A stretch of DNA of 64,000 bases from Oryzias latipes (taxonomy: Eukaryota; Chordata; Actinopteri; Beloniformes; Adrianichthyidae). The stretch's first letter is position 1. Each line of letters begins with the position of its first letter. The notes under the pieces were generated by a model. It searched no databases. It was given only the letters and a program-made list of their open reading frames with translations, and was not told the origin of the DNA. Made by a program: the position numbers and the translations under genes. Location: the NCBI RefSeq assembly GCF_002234675.1, contig NC_019866.2, positions 8,709,261 through 8,773,260 on the forward strand. The letters are read 5' to 3'. Below, piece after piece: positions 15,409 through 29,400 of this stretch.

Positions 15409-18140
15409 ATGGACAGACCTGGTTATGGCTTGGAGCAGCCTCAGCCTCTTTTTCACCAAATTTGTAATTACCCAGAGGATCTTTCAGCTTTGGAGGGATC
15501 TTCAACATGTGAGTACTGGATGTGACTGTCACACACCTGCATCTTTAAAGGTTCATGTCCAGACAACCAGATTGCCCTTCATGTGGATTTTTAAATCTAG
15601 GTTTTACAATGAGACTTAGAAGTGATCTAAATGTGATAAACACTGTTTATTGTAGTACAAATGTTTTTTTAAAGGATTCATCCTAATCACATAGTTAGAT
15701 ACACAGACTTATGTAAGGTCATATCTCTGATCATCGTGAACAGATCTATATGAGTGACAAGGTTCTGTCTGTGACTGAGGGGGTGGTCCCGCACTGTTCT
15801 CTACACAGCTGAGCAGTGGACGCCACATTTTCATGCAGGCAGCATGGTTCTTCTGACTTTGTTGTGCATGATTCAAGCCTTTATTATAGATTTTCACACC
15901 AGCTATTTCATATATTATATTTAACATAAATGCTGGTGTTCTGCAGCTCAGGAGCAAAAGACAGAGCAGAACAGCAGGACAGAGCCAGAGGAGAGCTGCC
16001 CCGTTTGTGGTGACAAGGTGTCGGGATACCACTATGGACTGCTCACCTGTGAGAGCTGCAAGGTAATCAATGAAGCATCCATTCAATCAATGATCTGGTG
16101 CTTATTTAGAATATAAACAGACTTGTTTGTGACTGGAGAGATGTCTACCATCTTTCATGGAAAACAGAATAAAACAGAGGGATAATTTTTTGCTTTAATT
16201 TTGCATGGAGGGCTTCTTCAAACGCTCAGTGCAGAACAACAAGCACTACATCTGTGCTGAACAACAGAGCTGCCCCATGAACCTTTCCCAGAGAAAACGC
16301 TGCCCTTTCTGCCGCTTCCAGAAGTGTTTGGCTGTTGGTATGAAGAGAGAAGGTACACACGATGAAACAGACTTTTAAACCAGAACTGATATAATCTAAC
16401 TTGCTTTGGATCAGTTGGAATTAGGATGCAGAGAACCGTAATGCCTCTGTGTTGCTATAAATAATGAATTGTTTCAAGATGTTGCTGAAAGCTTTTTCTC
16501 AATCATCAGCTGTGAGACCGGATCGGATGAGAGGCGGCAGGAATAAATTTGGGCCTATATACCGACGGGACAGGCAGATGAAACGACAAAAGGCAAACAC
16601 TGCTCCCTTCAGGACTGAGAAGGAAACTACACAGACACACTGCCCCATATCTCCAAACGATCCTCACCTTTCAGGCTGTCGTTCAATCGATCCATCATCT
16701 TCAGATGGCTTCAGTGTAACCTACATGTATCCCAGCAGCACGGGGCAGGGAGGGGAACTCAAGCCTCTGGACTCCTCCGTGAACCACAGAGTGCTCACTC
16801 CTCCCTCTCTACCTTATCCTGGAGCATACTGCTCCTTATCTGGATTCCCGCAGGAAAAAGGAGAGTTTTTTCTCAGTTACAGCTCAGCTTCCTCACAATA
16901 CCCAGAGAGTTTGACCCCAAAGACTGCAACCACATCCAGAAAATCCCCTGAATCATCACCTTGCTCTACACCGAACTCAGCTGCAGCTCCATCCCAGTTT
17001 TTGAGTAAAACACCAACCACTCCTCCATCTCCTCATTCTCGTAGCTTCCTGAACCAGCTCATGGAAGGTGAACAAGATGAGAGCCTTCTGTGCACCAAAG
17101 TTCTGGCCATTCTGCAGAGAGAACAGGCCAATCGAGGGAAACACGATCGTCTAAACACATTTAGCATCATGTGCAAGATTGCTGACCAGACGCTGTTTGG
17201 GCTCGTGGAGTGGGCCAGAAATACGGACCTCTTCAAGGAGCTGAAGGTGGGAATCTTCAATTCAGAAACACTTTCTCCACATTGCAACTTGTAGACTCAG
17301 TTAGTAGCCATGAGAACAAACTCAAAGACATTTTTCCTTTGTCACATCTTTTTGTAGGCTAAAAAGTTTGTAGCCTTCACCTTTCCCACGTTTTTCAACA
17401 GGTGGAGGACCAGATGGTGCTGCTGCAGAGCTGCTGGAGTGAGCTGCTGGTCCTGGACCACCTCTGCAGACAAGTCACATATGGCAAAGAGAGTTGCGTC
17501 TATCTGGTCACAGGTCAACAGGTAAAGAACTTGATGCATGAAAAAGGAAATTCTTAAATTCCCAATCAAAGCCTTTTGTTATTTTTGGTGACACAGAGAC
17601 TAAAAGCTGTCGTCATTGCATGTACTTTATTCTGATGCAGATTGAGGTGTCAACAATTGTTTCCCAGGCTGGAGTGACACTCAGTAGCTTGGTGTCAAGG
17701 GCCCAGGACCTGGTGGCCAAACTTAAGGCACTCCAGTTGGACAAACAGGAGTTTGTCTGTCTCAAATACCTAGTGCTGTTCAACCCTGGTGAGAAAAACA
17801 AAAAAGCTGTCTTTTTTTGTTCATAGTGTGCATTCTACTATGAATTAAAAAAAAAAAATCGATTCGAATTTTTTTGTTTTTGCCCGCTTTAGATGTGAAG
17901 TCAGTACAGAACCGCAAGCAAGTCGAGCTAACTCAAGAGAAGGTCAACAGGGCCCTGATGGAGCACACTCAGAGAAATAACCCAGGACACTCAGACAAAT
18001 TCGGCCAGCTGCTTCTCCGTCTGCCCGAGGTACGCAGCATTAGTTTGCAGGTGGAGGATTATTTGTACCAGCGCCACCTATTAGGAGACTTACCCTGCAA
18101 CTCCCTGCTGGCAGAGATGCTGCATGCCAAACACAGTTAA
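15409..18140 (+). CDS. nr5a5: NR5A (FTZ-F1 / SF-1-like) nuclear receptor, probably nr5a5
   Basis: Monomeric orphan nuclear receptor binding SF-1-type sites. Seven coding exons: 15409-15508, 15947-16062, 16211-16352, 16510-17246, 17402-17521, 17641-17788, 17893-18140, giving 536 residues with matching phases. Residues 51-106 form two C4 zinc fingers (Cys 51, 54, 68, 71 and 87, 93, 103, 106) with P-box CESCKG. The FTZ-F1 box [17 protein letters not shown] follows near 123. The hinge is long and rich in S, T and P. The ligand-binding domain runs from about 350 to the end, with AF-2 helix LLAEMLHAK at 526-534. A separate first coding exon (33 residues starting [10 protein letters not shown]) precedes the DNA-binding domain. 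The DBD sequence [16 protein letters not shown] departs from NR5A1/NR5A2, which suggests the fish-specific member nr5a5; family assignment is firm, paralogue less so. Confidence 0.9.
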
Positions 18141-18313
18141 GAGGCTGGAACTAAGTGACACTGGGGAGGCAGGCGCACAACTGCTGCTGCTCCTTTCCTC
18201 TAACGTATCAAAGGAACAGCTAGCACCAATGAGAACGTCTGACACCCTCAAAGAGGGACCACCTGTCCCACCTGTCCATGCTTTGTCAAAGCTTGTGTCA
18301 ACAGTATTACTAC

Positions 18314-18319
18314 AATAAA
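18314..18319 (+). terminator. Poly(A) signal of the NR5A gene
   Basis: AATAAA 174 bp after the TAA stop. The next gene, camsap3, ends head-on about 280 bp further. Confidence 0.75.
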
Positions 18320-18597
18320 GAGACCGCTGGGACATTTGTGACCCATGTTCTTTAAAGTTGGCTGGAAAAGTGAAAACAAAATAATAAAATTCACTCTTGA
18401 ATCCTTTGGCTGTTGCTTCATTGTACGTCCAAAGCTTAAGGACATTTTCATAATGTGTTAAAAAATGACAGGATTTCTTTGTTTTGGCAGCAAAATCTTT
18501 TCATTTTCAGCAGCAAAAGCACAAGGAAAAAGAATAATAATAAAAAAATGAGTATGAAAAACAAAAAGAAACGAAAGTAGATGATTAAAAAAAAAGA

Positions 18598-20496
18598 CTT
18601 TATTTTTTCTGGTCCAGTTTTCAAGGAAAGTCAATTTATGAAATGAACATACAATGTGTGCTGGTACAGATTAGACAACAAAAGGAAAAAAAAACAAGAC
18701 TAATAAGACAGGTTGGAGAAAATTCATCATTGACTCTTAACCTCAGGAAAAATGAAAAAAAAAATGGAACAAATAAAAGAAAAGAAGGCAAAAACAGATT
18801 CTGAAACTAAACAACAAATAAGAAATCTAATTCAAAAGCAAATAAATATACCCGATAGTCACCTGGGGACTCCAACGGGAAAATTGCACCAAATCAAAAC
18901 ATAATTTGAACTATCTTATACTAAGACTTAACTAGCACATAAATACAAACATTGATTCTATACACACTCCTTCCTAAACGCGTTTAATCATTCATTCAAC
19001 CACATTTTTCCAGTTCCGTCTCTGAATAGACTTTAAACGTCATTTCCTGGAGGCAGTCAGTGATTTTGAAAAATAACTGCATTTCAGCAGCCGTCATAGT
19101 GCTAAAGGGCTAAAACAGGAGAGAAGAAGATAATCTTCTCCCACATTTCTGGCAATATCTCCATTACAAGCAGCTATGTGGTCAGTTTTCTTTCACTGAT
19201 CGTTTGGCATTTTCCATGATTCCCTCAGTTATACATGAAGGAGTCTCTAGAGACTGAGGGGTAGATGAGGGCTGTTACAGTCCAGAAAGATCCTTCATTA
19301 AGAAACCTACTGTTTATATGCACAAACAGGGAATAATATATTAGGAAACAGACTCTCAGTGACTTCAAGAATGGAATCACGCACAAGCAAACAGTGCCAG
19401 CGGTTTCCATCGTTTGACATTCTCTACTGATTCCCATCCACTCATCTCAAACACACATTTGACTAAGCAGCAGGCTAGCTTATTTGTCACAGAGGTCAAC
19501 TTACTTTTTACAAATCATTGTCCAAAAAAAGGTCATCAGCATTCAAAGTATTAAACCAGCATTGCTTATAAGTTTTAACACACGAGCTTCATCCATGTAG
19601 TCATAAACCCGAGAGCCCTTCGTCCCATTTTCAGGATTCTTCTTTAACCTTTCAGTGAGAAAGTTGCGTAAAAACAAAAAAGGGTCACATGGAGTTTAGT
19701 TCTTCTTTCATTCTTCTTTTTCTGATCTCAAAGTCTCAGTTTGTCCAACAAAAATTGTTTTGTTTTTTTCAAAATAGTATAAAAACACATCCAGTTGTCT
19801 ACAGCTGCAGGAGAGTTGAAGTGGAGAAGAGTGCACGAGTTACAGGGGGGCACAGGCAGTGTCCCTGTGTCCACCAGCAAACAGAGAAGCCACGACAAGC
19901 TCAGCCTGAAAAACAACCATCCGTTATGGTATTTTCTGGTGCTATCACCCCTGAATAAGTTATTTCATGCCTTACATTCACTAAAGCAGTGTTATCTGCC
20001 ATTTATTTTGAACTGAGATCTCCAATCCGAACCGAGAGCCATCAAGTATCAGCAGACTGGAGAAAGTGAGCCCTAGAGGAAGAAAAGGCAGCAGAAAAAA
20101 AAGCAAGCAGAACTGGGAGGGGTCCTAAAAACACTGTGCGGGCAAAGGCAGTGTGGCCGTTCCCATCTCTTACCCAAGAGTCTAAGTTATTTGCCACGGC
20201 AGAGTAAGGCAAGGAGGAAAGGGAAAATGTAGTATTTTTCCAGAATGGAATCAGTCATGTTACGTTTTTTACAATCGGAGCGGACGATGCTTTCGTAAGA
20301 GGCTGTTTTCTTTGTATGCATGACTGACTGGAGTGTTTTTGGCATCCAAGCTGATTACTGGCCAAAAACCCGATCAGCCGTTCTGGCCACAGCTGAACAA
20401 ACTGAAGTGACGTACTGGCCAAACTGAAGGAAAATGAGAGTCCTGTGGGCTTCGAGTCCCTGAATAGTTACATCCCAACCCACCTCGGGTAAGTCT
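18598..20496 (-). other. camsap3: camsap3 3' untranslated region (inferred)
   Basis: Non-coding sequence downstream of the camsap3 stop at 20497. TTTATT at 18598-18603 reads AATAAA on the minus strand and is the most distal plausible poly(A) signal, giving a 3'UTR of about 1.9 kb. The region is moderately GC-balanced and contains no supported open frame. Confidence 0.5.
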
Positions 20497-23400
20497 TTAT
20501 TTTGGGGTGCTTAGTTTTTTGGGAGTTCCTGGGCGCTTTTGCCAGAAGTGTCCAGGGATGGTGAAGGCATCAACACTCATTGACATGGTTTTGGACGGGA
20601 TGACCGTGAACTGCTTGCGGTCTGAGCTGTACTTGTAAATGGACTCTACCATGTCGAGTGTGATGAGTCGGGGGCCGATGCCAGTGAGTCGAACCATCTC
20701 CTCGGTTTCAGGATTCATTGTGTAAACCGCTCTGAACTGGCAGCTGGAATCTCTGAAGAGGATGAGGAAGTGATTGGCTGTGCTCGTCTCCATGTCCTAA
20801 AAAAGAAAAACGAATAAAGACAAGTTGACCAACAATCAGGCTTTTTCTACATTCAGTAATATCACACTCACTGAGCAGATGTGCTCAAAATGGGAAAATA
20901 TATGGTTGTGTGTCTGTCTGTATAGTTTTAGATTTCTGTCTGCATAGATGTGAGTATGATTGAAGGTATAGTTGGACGTGTGTGCATTTTTGTGCTTGTC
21001 AAGTTTGTGTGTTTTTACATTCTAATTATCTAAATATGTTGTCAGTTTTAAGCTTCACATAACTTTTCTAGTGTACTTTGTGGATACCTTTCACAAACAC
21101 TTTTTTGAGTTTTCCCTCATTCTGTCCCTTCTTTATTTCACTTTTTCTCCACATCCTTTTGGGAAAGTTTTGCCCGGACTACAAAAGAGGCTGACATCAA
21201 TGTACACCTCGAGTGTTCAAGGATTTTAGTGAAAAAGACCTTGTTAAAACGGTAAAACATCAAAGATGACGGCTTACCTCTACAATCTTGTTTTTCTGTG
21301 GTTCATTGACTTTTCCTGCCAGGCAGCAGCGAGTGATGGCGTTATGAATGATGAACTTGTTTGATTTAAAGCTAGGCTCCTTGTACAGCTTTGGTCCTGC
21401 AAGATAAAGCATTCTCAGAGGGTTTAATAAAAATCATTTGAAAAGAAACAGGTTTTGCTAATCTATCAGTCTTGAGCATTGCATTCACCTGTATATTCTG
21501 GGATGGAAGCAGGGGATGAAATGGTAGAACCATTTTCCCAGTCCTTATCCCCGTTTTGAGCACTCATGCGCCCAGGGGACCTCAGCCGTGACCGGGCGGG
21601 AGAGTGTGAACGGCTAAGCGATGAGACAAAATTAAAGTGAGTTATTTTGTTCCTGATAGCACTGAAAACAAGTATTAGCATTCGGTGACAGATCCTCATA
21701 CTTTTTCCATTTGCAGCACTGATGCTACTGAGAAACTAGAAACACTAGAAAAAAATGTAAGAGAAACCCTTGATTTTACTTTAATTGCTTGTACATTTTG
21801 ATTGGGTTGCTTTTCAACATTTCTTTAAAATATGATTCTAAGCATTTATTAAATTGATTTTTTAAATATATCCCGGTGTAGAACACAAAACCAATAAATT
21901 TTTTATTAATAAAAATAAATGTGCAAAAGAGTGAAAGTTCAAAATATCTTTTCCTTTCTTGCTTTGGATGGAACAGAAAAGTATCTTTAAACAATTTAGA
22001 ACATTCATTAGAACTCCCTCATCACTACTGTGCACTTTACCTTGGAGATTTCCTGAAAGTCATGTTTCCAGAGTCATTGGCCATTGAGGACAAATTCATT
22101 GATGAGTGGGAGTACACTTTGTTGAGCTTTGCGCCTACATTAAGGACATAAGGGGACAGAACAAAAATGAGGTTAAACATTTTTTAAAACATTTTAAACA
22201 AAAGAGTAACCTGGAGACTCATGATGAGGGTTTACCAATGAAGCCCCTGGCAGGGCTGTTGGACAGGACAGAGTCATCTCTGGACACGGTCCTGCGTGTC
22301 TGCTTCTTGACATCACGGACTGTGGTGGGTTTGGGTTTCAGCACCTTGCCTAAATCCTCCATAAGCTTCAGTTGGTGCCGCCGTTCGTACTCCTGCCTGG
22401 TGAAGTCTCCTCTGCGTTGGGGGGTCCCCTCTGATGACGGGGTGCTGAATGCTGGAGGGCTGCCTGAGCTCTTGGATTTGTCTTCACCCTTATTACCCCA
22501 GCCTTCAATAAGCATCCACTGAGGCTTGCTAAAAGAGCAAAGTAGTGCTTTGTTAAAAACAGTTTCACTTTTTCAAATTGTCAATTAACAGTGAAGAAAG
22601 GGAAAAATTGTACGATTCAAGTTAAAGATGAGCCCTAATAGCAAACATCATGTGGATTCCAACTTGTATCTTCTAAAATTATTTGACGATAGGGATTTAT
22701 TTTTAATTTAAATTTAAAATGTTTTTTTACATCTAATTTTTACACTTTTACAGGGAACAGTACTGTATTGTCTTTGTAAATCTAAAAGATAAAAATCCAT
22801 TATGTTTAATTGCAACAATGATTTTAAAGAATTGCAGTACACAGATTTTAGAGTTTACCTTTTTTCCATTTGTATACAGAATATAGTAATGCATCCGATA
22901 ACAAAAAGCATTAGCTGTGGTCAGGCTGAAAGGTAAATAGATTTTGAAGACATGAATTGGGAATAAAAAATCTCACTTTGATTCTTTTTCTTGCTCAAGT
23001 TTACGCTTCTTCAACTCTTCTGCCCGTCTCTGTTGTTTCTCTAACAAAGCTGCTTTTCGCTGGGCCATTTCATCCTCTGACCGATCTCTGTCATCCTACA
23101 AATCAGGATTCAGACACTTACATCAGTTTCAACCTGTGTTTGGAAACATGCCTGAAAATAATGCTATTACAAATATTTGCAAACCTTAAAAAAGAAACCA
23201 AGTCCTGCTTTAGATTCTGGCTCAGTTTGGTCACTCATGTTATCAGAGAAGGGATCAGGCACTTGGTCGTCGTCCTCACCTTCTCCTCTCAGGGCAGACA
23301 GTGGGATCTCTATCAAGCTGCTGCGTTTACCGTTGGACATCCCTGCTGGAGCATCGCTCTCAAAGGAGCACTCTGATGGGGCTCCAGAGCTGCAGCCTGC

Positions 23401-26400
23401 ACTCGTCAGCCCTTCTCTTTTCAGAGGACTATGCAAAGGTCCAGCATCAAGGTCCATGCTAAAAATACTTTGGGCATCATTGGAGCCCGCCTCTGAGAGA
23501 GCATCATCCACAGCAGCGTGAGGACTTGGAGTTGGTATGGGAGTCACGGAAGGTGGAGGTAAAGGGGTGGGTCCAGAAGAACGCAGATCATCAAGACTTT
23601 CAGAGTCACCTATTGAAAAAGAGGATGACGTCTGGATCTGGGACTTTAAGGGATGTGCTCGACGAAGATGGGGGATGCGGTCCACATTTTGAGGAGGCGT
23701 GAGGACCCTTGAGAGGGTTGGAACCTTGATGTCGAATTGACGACTCTGTTTGGGACTTTTAGGAGGTACAGACTGGGCTCTGCGATGAACATGCGGGGAT
23801 TTGGGCGGAGTGATGTGATTTGTGACGTTCCGAGACGGAGAAGAGGAGGTTGAGTTTAAACCTCGGGTGGATTCACGCGACAAACGCATGGGTGGAGCTG
23901 GCGTGGATGTTTTAGGACTAGCTGGAATAACCCAGGACTTGTTGCTGGAAGTTGGAGTTTTCTTAATGAGCTGATTCTGCTGCTCCGTCAGCCGCTGCAT
24001 GTCACTTTGCAAGGAGGTAAGAGCTGCCGTCAGCTTGGACACGGCGTTGTTGTAGTCTCCTAGAGGAGCTGCCATTTTCTCACCGGGTGCTGCAGAGCTC
24101 TTCTCTCCTGGTTCTGTCTTTTCTTTGGTCTGACTGACATTTTTACTGTGAGCATGTCCTCCTTTAACACTACCATCATAATCCAAAGGGGGGCACTGTT
24201 CGTCTTGCTCTTTGTGCTCTTCTTCCTCCATTCTAGCCAACCTTTCCTCTAAAGTCAAGCGGGAGAGATCATCTGCAGAGGTGTTAGCGCGGCCATCTTC
24301 AGAATTCGCTTCATCGTCTTCCTCATTCTGCTCCTTTTTCAGCTGCAAAAAAGCACTCTTCCCTATTCGTTGTCGATGTTTTGCAAAAATAGCTTCAATG
24401 CGTTTCTTCTGAGCTTCTATAGCTTTGCGCTTCTCCTCAAGCCGAACCCCCAACTCTGACACATCATTATTTAGCTGAGGGCTTTTGCTTGGGCTTTCTT
24501 CAGACTTCTGCGCCCGTGTAGTCGTCTGAGGGGGGGATGGGTCACTAGCTTTAGGAGAGTCAATGTTCTGTTTCTTTTTCCGCTCTGCAAAGCTGGTCAT
24601 CTTCACACCACTATCAGTCGCTTCTTTCCCAGGGCCTCTGGCAGAGTTGACATAAGCAGGTGTGTTTGGCGTGGACTGAGCTTTTGGCAGGTCTTCTGAA
24701 GCATCGGAATCCACACTGCCATCTCTCAAAACAGAGTCATCATCCCGTGAACATTCAGAGGTATTTCTTTTGCGGCGAGGCTCCCTGGATTCTCTTGCGG
24801 GTCGGTGCATCATACCTGAGCGCGATGGAGCAGAAGAGCTGAGAGGTTCTGAGTTGCTGGCATACCTAGAACTAGCAGGGTCATCTGGAGAGTGGAGGTA
24901 GAATCCATCAGGAGCACCATCAGGGTGTAGTCGAGGCTCCAACTTGGTTTCATTGTGAATAATCTGGAGAGCCTCTTCTATGGTAGGAAGCTCTCCTGTT
25001 TCATTCGCTGCAAAACCATTCTCTTCTGCCAGCTTTGGAATACTAGGAGCGTGGGTGGCCCATGATGCTCGATGTGGCCCATTGGGACCAGTAGGTTTAT
25101 TAAGCAAATGGCTGAGCTCTTCAGGAGGAACGTATGGCACCCTAGTACTGTTTTGGCCTGTTGGATTGAGTTGATCTGAGCTAACAGAGCGGGTTATTAC
25201 AGGGTTGCCCATCACAATGTCCACATCACTGTCCAGACCGAAGGGAATGCTAAAGGACACTCCAGACAAGGGACGGCTGAGAAAAAAAAAAAAAAAAAAA
25301 TTCAAATTAAATTGGAGAATCATGTACAAAGATTTTGTTTTATTTTGTTCCTTTTTTTTGCAGGGTCCTACCCGAGGGATTTCTTGCTCCATGTCTTTCC
25401 AACTCCTTCTATATGAGACATTGAGGTAGACTGAGTCAAAGATCCTATGTACAACAGGACACACACACAGACATGTAAAGGCATGCAGACCACACGCAAG
25501 CACAAAGCACCACAAAACAACACATGATAGACAAATGTTTTAAATAGCAATGAAAACACCACCACAATAAAATAAAGACACAAGGACATAGGGTAAAGAC
25601 AAAAATAAAGTTACAGCTAACAGTCTTAATCTTACCCGGCGCAGGAGCTGAAATTGGGAGGAAAGGCTTCTTAAAGACGGAGGGGGAGGAACTGTTAAGT
25701 GCAGAAACAGGCAACAAGGTTTAAAGAAAATGTTTGAATTAAGACTGTACTCCATTTTTATGTTTAGAGCTAAAATTAAAAAAAAGGAATCAGAAATCGA
25801 AAAATGAAAAAGGACAGCATACCTGCCACTGCTTACGCTACTGGGGGTTACAGGCCTGGATCCATCTGACAAAGAAAATTGGACCCATTTTGACTATGAA
25901 ACATGAAATAAGCGCCAATGTTTGAACACAACTTAGAAAGGACAACAAAAAAAATGAACAATACCTAATGTGTCAACTGGCTGAACAAAATCTGGCTTTT
26001 GTAGTTCAAACCATCCAAGCAATTCTGACAAGAAACTCAGCATGTTGATCTGAAACATTTGACATAATTAAGATCAATTTAGGATTGTTAAAAATACACT
26101 ACTGAGTTGATTAATGACTGAAATCATGGTGGTACCTGGAGTTGTGCTGGTGTGTATAACATGTCTTCAAGTGCTAAGTGACAGCAGCCCTTCAAACAGC
26201 TGTCACAAAAATCGCGGATGAATTGCAAGTTGAACAAACTGTCTGCTGGAGACATGGAGTCCTTCATGCAAACATCTGGGGGAGAAAAGTGTTTAAATGA
26301 CTGAAAAAAGCCAAACTGAGAGGCTGTGTTGGTGGTGCAGTGCTGGTACCTTCAAGTCTCAGCAGTCCAGGACAATAGTAATGTATGACAGCAGCAAGAG

Positions 26401-29400
26401 CACAGCCAGTGGACAGATCTTTAACTTCACTCACAACTGGAAAAGTTGGTTTTAGTTTGGCCTGAATTTTGTCTTTCCTATAGCGAAGCTGCAAAATAAG
26501 GATAAAAAAAAGAAAAGCTTTTTATTTGTGTAGTTACAGATCATAAATGTTAAGCTTTTTCCAAATGCAGGATCTTGGGTTGATTCCATCCGAATGTTAA
26601 CATGAGAAAAGGTAATGAGTAAGTAATGGTCCAAGGATGATTTGATGGCAAAAAAATATATATATATATATATATAAATAAAAAAGGACTGAAACAACTT
26701 GAAAGATGAGAACTTCTTCTTCAATCCATATGAGTCACGCAAGAGTTTCAGAAGGCAGAGAGAAGCAAACAGATGGAGGACTTTGAAGTATAAATGCAGA
26801 ATAAAAATAGTCAAACCACTGCCAGTGCAGAAAAACTGACTAAAGGTCGCTCTCTGCCTGGTAACTCTTACACAAACACGCAACTTCGACACACACCAGA
26901 GGAACCAGTTGTGCATATCATTACACAAGTCCTGCTTGAATGCAACCAGTTTCATGCACCACCCATGCTTCCACAAACAAAGCTTTTATTTGCCGTTTTG
27001 CAACACCCTCTGTTAATGTTAGGTGTAATTCGAATGCACACCAACACGTGATTAATGGTGCAGTGTCACAACAGCATATGAAAGAAAAAAAACAGACCTG
27101 GTATTTGCTGGGAAATGTGATGTGTACATTGCAGAGATGGAGGGATAGGAAAGGAAGGCAGAGGTAAGGAAGGAACTTACAGGAACAAGTTTCCAGTACC
27201 AGCGTGTAGGACACTGTCAGAGAAAAGGAGGCCATAACACAAAATGGAAAACAGGAGAGAAATGGAGCACAGGGAGAGGTAAAGTATTAAATCTACAGTG
27301 GAGGAACAAGACAAACAGGAGAGACAGACATTTGTTGACGTGACATGTACTACCTTTTTGAAATGTGTCAGCAGTGCAGCAAACCAGTAACGCTCACTAA
27401 AACTCAATGTTATTGTCTTCTGATGATTTTTCCCCTCCTTTCTATATTGCTAGGCTCACAAAAAACATTTATACAGATTTGTGACTTTTGTTTAGAAGAC
27501 AGAATTCTCCTTTCCAATAAATAAATTAGACCTGCAAGTAAGATGCTTTATTGGGGACCCTCCCACCACAAAACACAAACTAGGTTGTGCTAAATGTCAG
27601 CTTTGCAAAAGCTCAACTAAAACACAAAAAAGAATGGCAGTTTTGTGATGGTCACACCCGGCTGGGTTTTTCTTCTGGAGATTTTCATCCATACACACCC
27701 CATTTGAGGAAAAAGAAAACTTGGTGAATCACTCACAGGAGATCATCGGGTGAGGTTGGATCCACGGATTGTGTAATAAACAAAGGAATAAATGATTTCA
27801 ACACTCACAGAGGGCTCAACAGGTTCGGGCTCCGTCACTGCTTGAGAAGAGTCATTTGGTGATACCTCATGAAGTTCCCTCAACTTCTTGTTCAGCTAAA
27901 GGCAAAGTGGAGTAACAAAAAAAATAATTTAGACCAATGAATCTTTTCCCAATCACAGCATAATCACAAGGTTAGACACATTTTTATGAGCTACCGTGGA
28001 TTTATTGGGTTTAAAGAAGTTAACAGACAGTAGTAAATAATAATAAATACTTTTGGACAAGACATATGCCATGATGTATTAATGAAATGTATAATTACCT
28101 CATTAACCCATCGAAGCAGAGCTTCCTCCCACCTGACAGCTCCACTCAGGAGGTTGGCAGAACCACATTTCTTCACCGTGGCAACAGTCTCCATGGCCGC
28201 AGCGGCCATCACAGCATCCATCAGTGCCAGATGAGCACTCTACACCAATCAGAAAGAAGAAGAAAAAGAACAAAAATTAGTGCCAAAACGTCCAGACAAC
28301 ATCAGCCAACTATGGTTGAAACACAAAAGTTGGGCTTTTATCAATGCTAAGCTAACAGAGCACTGAGCAGACTCACTCTGATGTAACACTGTCATCATTT
28401 ATCAGCTCCCCTCTAGAGGTCACCAGAGTCATGTTTTAGGCAAAAGCAGATTTTACCAACAGTTCCTAGCAAGCGAACACACACACACATCCATAAAAGT
28501 GGATGAACTTTGGACCTACGTTAGTACACTCATTAAATCATTAAATGCTCTGCAATCCAGTAATATGATAAACGTAAATGTCCCAGGAATGTCATTCCTT
28601 AACCTTCGTCCCCCTTTGCTTTCCTTCTCTTCAACCACTTACTTTCTCTTTGTTTGTCTGACTCATGCTTTAAAGACTGCTAGATAATAGAGAGACTGTA
28701 AATAGATCGCTAAACCAACTATCCATGATCAACATGTTCCAAAACAACCCAAAGGCTTGTGACTGACTATGGTTTAGTTATGCACACAATGACTATTGAC
28801 ATTATGGACGGTGTCTGTTTTAATAACCTTTTCCTTTTCCATTACTGAGCCTGTTCTAATGGGCAGAGTTAATTAAATGAAGAGTCATTATCAGATCAGT
28901 TAAAGTGAGCACCTTAACTCTGTTATCTTTTAAATCCTTGTACACGTAAACCCATGAGGCTGAAACCACAGGTAGTTTCTATGTTTCCAAACATTTTAAA
29001 ACTATCCTTTTTGTGGATGGCAGAGACACCTTTGCTCTTATTTAAAACAAAGTCATATTATAGCTTCACTAGACTACTGTATTTGTGTCATTCTGTATTT
29101 TCCCCAATGTTGGTGAGAGATTTAGTTCTCCTGATAAACAGCAGCAAGCACCTTGTTTTAATAATCTACTCTCTGCAACAGAGAGGGAAGGCACACATTC
29201 CTCGCCACTTAGCAAATCTCAAGTACACAACACAGAGCTTAATCTGTGCAAATCAGAGCTTTAACTACTTCAAACTTCCACCTTAAAAGCCAGACAATTT
29301 CATTCCAACCTCATATTCTCACTTTTGACCTCACATCTGAGGAGGAGGACGGGAATCTAGAAGTGTTTGAACCCTGGCGAAATGTCTGCCTACTCAACCC

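Noticed and set aside
23167-25515. Single 782-codon minus-strand frame taken as one intact exon
   Set aside because: Its 5' part reads through an intron with a poly-T tract and exon 11 in the wrong frame. The family-like protein requires splicing of 25372-25444 to 25276.
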